Of a DNA stretch of 8,457 bases, positions 5,361-8,457 are shown piece by piece. The first letter of the stretch is position 1; every line of letters starts with the position of its first letter. A program made the position numbers and the translations under genes. The notes beneath the pieces were generated by a model. It ran no database searches. It was not told where the DNA came from and was given only the letters and a program-made list of their open reading frames with translations. The DNA comes from Collinsella sp. (GTDB lineage: Bacteria; Actinomycetota; Coriobacteriia; Coriobacteriales; Coriobacteriaceae). The DNA lies in assembly GCA_022728415.1 (NCBI GenBank), contig JAIJJM010000069.1, positions 1 to 8,457 on the forward strand, read 5' to 3'.

Positions 5361-7091
5361 CTACTGCGCACCGAGGGCAGTGACCTGGCTATCGGCGATG
5401 GTCCAGGAACCGTCGAGTGAGCCGGAAACGGAGCGCACAATACCCAAATCGTCCACAATGGCCAGGCGACGAGACAGGCTGATCTGCCCCGATGCCATCG
5501 ACGTTATGATTCCATTGGGTAAACGCTGCGCATTGGCCGGGCCTGGTGCCATTTGACGCCATGCCTCTTGTTGTTCGCTGTTTCCCTCAGGAGGTGTGGT
5601 GGCGTACACCAGATTCAGATCATTGTAGAACGTGAGCATGGTGACGTGCCTGAGCACACTCACTTGGGTGGCCGCTTTGCTCAGACCGCTCAGTGTTTTA
5701 TCACCGTTGCGCGCCACACCGGTCATCATCACGCCGTTCGTGTCCTCGCCCCCGACTGCCAACGCCAATCGGCACCCTTCCGGAGAAACCGCCAATGCCA
5801 CAATGCTGTCGGCAGCACCAAGCCAATCAAGCTTCAGATCGGTTTCCTTGCCCCCATCTGACACATGCAATTCGCGCCCGTTCTCGGATACAGCCCATAC
5901 TTCGCCATCCAGACCTTCGGTAATCGATCGCATCGGCTCGCCGGAGAACATCACCCCACAGGACGCACCATCAGATTTCAGGCATTCGACCACGCCGTCC
6001 GCACGCAACACCGCGCCGCCGGATGAGGAAAAAACGAAGCCCCGAGCATCGTCATATCCGGGGGCCTCCCCTACACGCAACGGACTGGAGCTGGCCAGGG
6101 AAACGATATGACCACCGGTCAACGTGTATACGCCCGCTGTCGGCTGCTCGGTAGTAAGTTTCACATTTGCGTCGGCATCGGAATAGTCCACTCCATCGCC
6201 GGTAATCCTCAGCGCGTATTCGGCATTGCCGTCGCCCATAGTCAGACGGATGCGATGTACCAGCAGGCCTCGTTCTTCCTCGTTCAACGCATTGATACCG
6301 CTGTTGAGGTGTATCTCCACCACATTGTTCTTCACCGGCACGCTGTCGACCGCGAGTTTGATGGTAGACAAGCCGGCGCCTCGCAGCACTCCTTCCAACC
6401 AGGAGGGTGCATCCGAGAGCACTTCACCGACTGCCTGGGTGCGCCAGTTGCGCCAGCTCAACCAACGAATATCCGGGATAAGTTGCTTGCCGGAAGTACT
6501 CACCTGATACACGGATACTTGGCGGAACACCTGTTCAAAATCTGCGGTGGAAATCACCACGCCGCTTTCCAATGACGAGATGCGCCATTGGCCGCTTTTC
6601 TTCATCAGCGTATAGGGAAGCCTGCGCGTTTGGGTGCTGTTTGACGGCGTGTATACGCCATGCGAATCCAAGGAACCCACCACCTGAAGTTCCACTTCCA
6701 CAATCAGTGAGCTTTCCGCACCTTGTGGCGCGCTTATGGTGTTGGCGCGTCGGCGGAAATCAGGGGTGCCGCTGTATACCAGTGCCGCAGAATCTCCATT
6801 CCACCCGGCAGAAGCCGAGCCAGTCAGGAATTCGCGAGCCACGCGATAGCCATCGGACTGCACGCCAGCAGGCATAGCGTCATAGAACCCTTTGACAATG
6901 GTTTCCGGCTGTGCATCGTCCGCAGGCCCCTGAGGATTGGTGTAAACACGCTGGGTCTGCTGTTCCACCGGTGCCAGAGTCTGCACCGAGCCGCTAATCG
7001 GCAAACCGAACGGACTTGAGCATGCCGTCATCGTGATGCAACAGGCTATGGCCGCGCCTGCGGCGGCAATCGTTCTGGTCACTCGTCTCAT
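5361..7091 (-). CDS. lpqB: LpqB, lipoprotein partner of the MtrAB system
   Basis: This 576-residue surface lipoprotein starts with a signal peptide (MRRVTRT, then a hydrophobic stretch to residue 23) and lipobox MTAC with Cys24 as the acylation site. Residues about 40-200 form an N-terminal region. About 215-300 match a GerMN-like module (around [24 protein letters not shown], cut here to its core: Val258-Ile281). The C-terminal part, from about 320, is the beta-propeller-like LpqB domain. In mycobacteria LpqB interacts with the extracellular part of MtrB and affects MtrA phosphorylation, linking the system to the cell envelope. Length is close to mycobacterial LpqB. The ATG overlaps the mtrB stop (ATGA) and is preceded by GGGGAGG 5 nt upstream, fixing the start and implying translational coupling. 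Confidence 0.92.
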   Translation of the reverse strand: MRRVTRTIAAAGAAIACCITMTACSSPFGLPISGSVQTLAPVEQQTQRVYTNPQGPADDAQPETIVKGFYDAMPAGVQSDGYRVAREFLTGSASAGWNGDSAALVYSGTPDFRRRANTISAPQGAESSLIVEVELQVVGSLDSHGVYTPSNSTQTRRLPYTLMKKSGQWRISSLESGVVISTADFEQVFRQVSVYQVSTSGKQLIPDIRWLSWRNWRTQAVGEVLSDAPSWLEGVLRGAGLSTIKLAVDSVPVKNNVVEIHLNSGINALNEEERGLLVHRIRLTMGDGNAEYALRITGDGVDYSDADANVKLTTEQPTAGVYTLTGGHIVSLASSSPLRVGEAPGYDDARGFVFSSSGGAVLRADGVVECLKSDGASCGVMFSGEPMRSITEGLDGEVWAVSENGRELHVSDGGKETDLKLDWLGAADSIVALAVSPEGCRLALAVGGEDTNGVMMTGVARNGDKTLSGLSKAATQVSVLRHVTMLTFYNDLNLVYATTPPEGNSEQQEAWRQMAPGPANAQRLPNGIITSMASGQISLSRRLAIVDDLGIVRSVSGSLDGSWTIADSQVTALGAQ

Positions 7092-8457
7092 AGTGGCCTC
7101 CCCATCATCGTGTCGCGGCGAACCTCATGATAATCATGTGTGACTTGGCTGGTGGCCACACCAAACCCACCGGTAACACGCAGGTCATCCGGCGTTTCAG
7201 AAGCAAAATTCACCGGCAGTTCAGCGTCCGCCACCTCACCTTGGTCGGGGTCACGCGGCAGCAATACCAAGAACCAGGTGCCCTCCCCCACTGCCGAACG
7301 TACACGGATACTACCGTGGTGCAGCAAGGCATCAGTCATGGCGATGGCCAGGCCCAATCCGGTGCCGCCGGTAACGCGTGAACGTGAAAGGTCGCCTCTC
7401 CAGAATCGATCGAATACATGAGCGACTTTGTCTTCGTCGATACCAACGCCATAGTCGCGAACGCTGATGGCCACGGCTTTGCGGTTGGCCGCGACGCGCA
7501 CTTCGATCGGCCGGTCCTCAGCGAAATCGACGGCATTGGCCAACAGATTTCTGACGATGCGAATCACTCGACGCGAATCGATACGAGTCAAAACCTGCAC
7601 ATTGGGCAGATACGTGTGAATCGGCACCCGTTTGGCTTGGGCGATGCCGTCAACTTGGTCCACTGCCGTTTCAATTGGTTCGCATAAATCGGTTTCCACA
7701 AGGTCGAGTGCCGCATAACCGGCATCGTAGCGGGAGATTTCCAACAGATCGGCGAGCATGTCTTGGAATCGACTGATCTGGCCGGCCAACAGTTCGACCG
7801 TACGCTTGGTGGAGGGGTCGAAGCCGTCTTTTTTCATTTCGAGCAGGTCGGAAGCCATACGCATGGTGGTCACCGGGGTACGCAATTCATGACTGACGTC
7901 GGACACAAATCGTTTCTGGAAAACGCTTGCTTCCTCCAGCTCATCGATCTTCTGGTTGAGCGCATCAGCCATCGTATTGAAGGATTGCTGCAGCACACCA
8001 AGCTCATCCTTACGATCCACGGTAACGCGCATATCGAGATTGCCGGAGGCCAGTGTTTCCGAGGCCGCTGCCACTCGTCCAATCGGGCGCACGATGCCAC
8101 GAATCACCAGCCAGATTACTACGCCCACCACGATGGACAGCAACGCACAGATGACCACCAGACTGAGCTGAATCTGCGTCAAGGACTGCTGCTGGAACGT
8201 GTACGAATAAATGGCGAAGAATTCGAGGTTGCCGGCCACGCCAAAGTCCAATACGGTGCCGAGCACCGCTGCGGGCGTCCCGCTGCCCGGCATGCCGGAA
8301 TCACCGGGAATTTCGACCGGCTGATAGAACACGCTGTCATCCAAGTCGGAAGCCACGGACGAACGGATGTCGTCAGAAATCAGACTTTGATAGCTGGGTT
8401 CGGTGGATACGGGGATGATGGCACGCGAGTTGGTATCACGACTCCACAAATACACAC
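7088..8457 (-). CDS. mtrB: Sensor histidine kinase MtrB (N-terminus outside the window)
   Basis: The C-terminal 455 residues or so of a membrane sensor kinase are visible; the frame continues past the right edge. The GTG at 8455-8453 is probably an internal valine, not a start. Counting from it, an extracytoplasmic segment reaches about 95, a membrane helix spans about 98-119, and HAMP spans about 120-172. The phosphoacceptor helix has SHELRTP with His189. The ATPase domain shows the N-box [10 protein letters not shown] (301-310, Asn303 and Asn307), the G1 box DYGVGID (334-340), the F-box FDRFW (348-352) and the G2 box GGTGLGLA (363-370). All catalytic motifs are intact. A Gln/Asp-containing tail of about 50 residues follows. 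MtrB phosphorylates MtrA, which controls envelope and division functions in actinobacteria. Identity rests on the N-box style and on linkage to lpqB. The first membrane helix and mtrA should lie to the right. Confidence 0.93.
   Translation of the reverse strand, partial: VYLWSRDTNSRAIIPVSTEPSYQSLISDDIRSSVASDLDDSVFYQPVEIPGDSGMPGSGTPAAVLGTVLDFGVAGNLEFFAIYSYTFQQQSLTQIQLSLVVICALLSIVVGVVIWLVIRGIVRPIGRVAAASETLASGNLDMRVTVDRKDELGVLQQSFNTMADALNQKIDELEEASVFQKRFVSDVSHELRTPVTTMRMASDLLEMKKDGFDPSTKRTVELLAGQISRFQDMLADLLEISRYDAGYAALDLVETDLCEPIETAVDQVDGIAQAKRVPIHTYLPNVQVLTRIDSRRVIRIVRNLLANAVDFAEDRPIEVRVAANRKAVAISVRDYGVGIDEDKVAHVFDRFWRGDLSRSRVTGGTGLGLAIAMTDALLHHGSIRVRSAVGEGTWFLVLLPRDPDQGEVADAELPVNFASETPDDLRVTGGFGVATSQVTHDYHEVRRDTMMGRPL

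Overview
The window looks like a chromosomal segment of a Bifidobacterium, most likely of the B. longum group. The basis is protein-level recognition: a four-gene CUT2-type sugar ABC transporter matching the fructose system FruEKFG known from B. longum, next to the actinobacterial mtrB-lpqB pair, in moderately GC-rich DNA. The assignment comes from memory of these families; no search was run.

Layout, left to right. Positions 1-114 hold the last 37 codons of a plus-strand membrane protein. It converges on the fru operon across a 174-nt gap (115-288) with two hairpins, one oriented to stop each strand's transcription. From about 5045 down to 289, on the minus strand, lie fruE (sugar-binding lipoprotein), fruK (double ATPase), fruF and fruG (paralogous permeases). 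fruE and fruK are separated by 140 nt containing a near-perfect 17-bp hairpin. fruK-fruF are 1 nt apart, and fruF-fruG overlap by 4 nt. A 315-nt control region (5046-5360) separates fruE from lpqB. lpqB (5361-7091) and mtrB (7088 to beyond the right edge) are also on the minus strand and overlap by 4 nt.

How it works together. MtrB is the membrane sensor kinase of the MtrAB two-component system, and LpqB is the lipoprotein that acts with it outside the membrane. mtrA should lie just beyond the right edge. FruE captures sugar at the cell surface, FruF and FruG form the membrane channel, and FruK supplies both nucleotide-binding domains.

The genes are familiar types and I see no new multi-gene system. 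The most interesting DNA is the fruE control region. It holds an intrinsic terminator for mtrB-lpqB whose U-tract overlaps the -35 box of a good fruE promoter, and four copies of the heptamer CTGTTAT at exact 11-bp spacing laid across that promoter. Downstream come a perfect 12-bp palindrome and a lac-operator-like inverted repeat. The 11-bp direct-repeat geometry is that of OmpR/PhoB-family response regulators, which is notable beside a gene pair whose cognate regulator, MtrA, belongs to that family.
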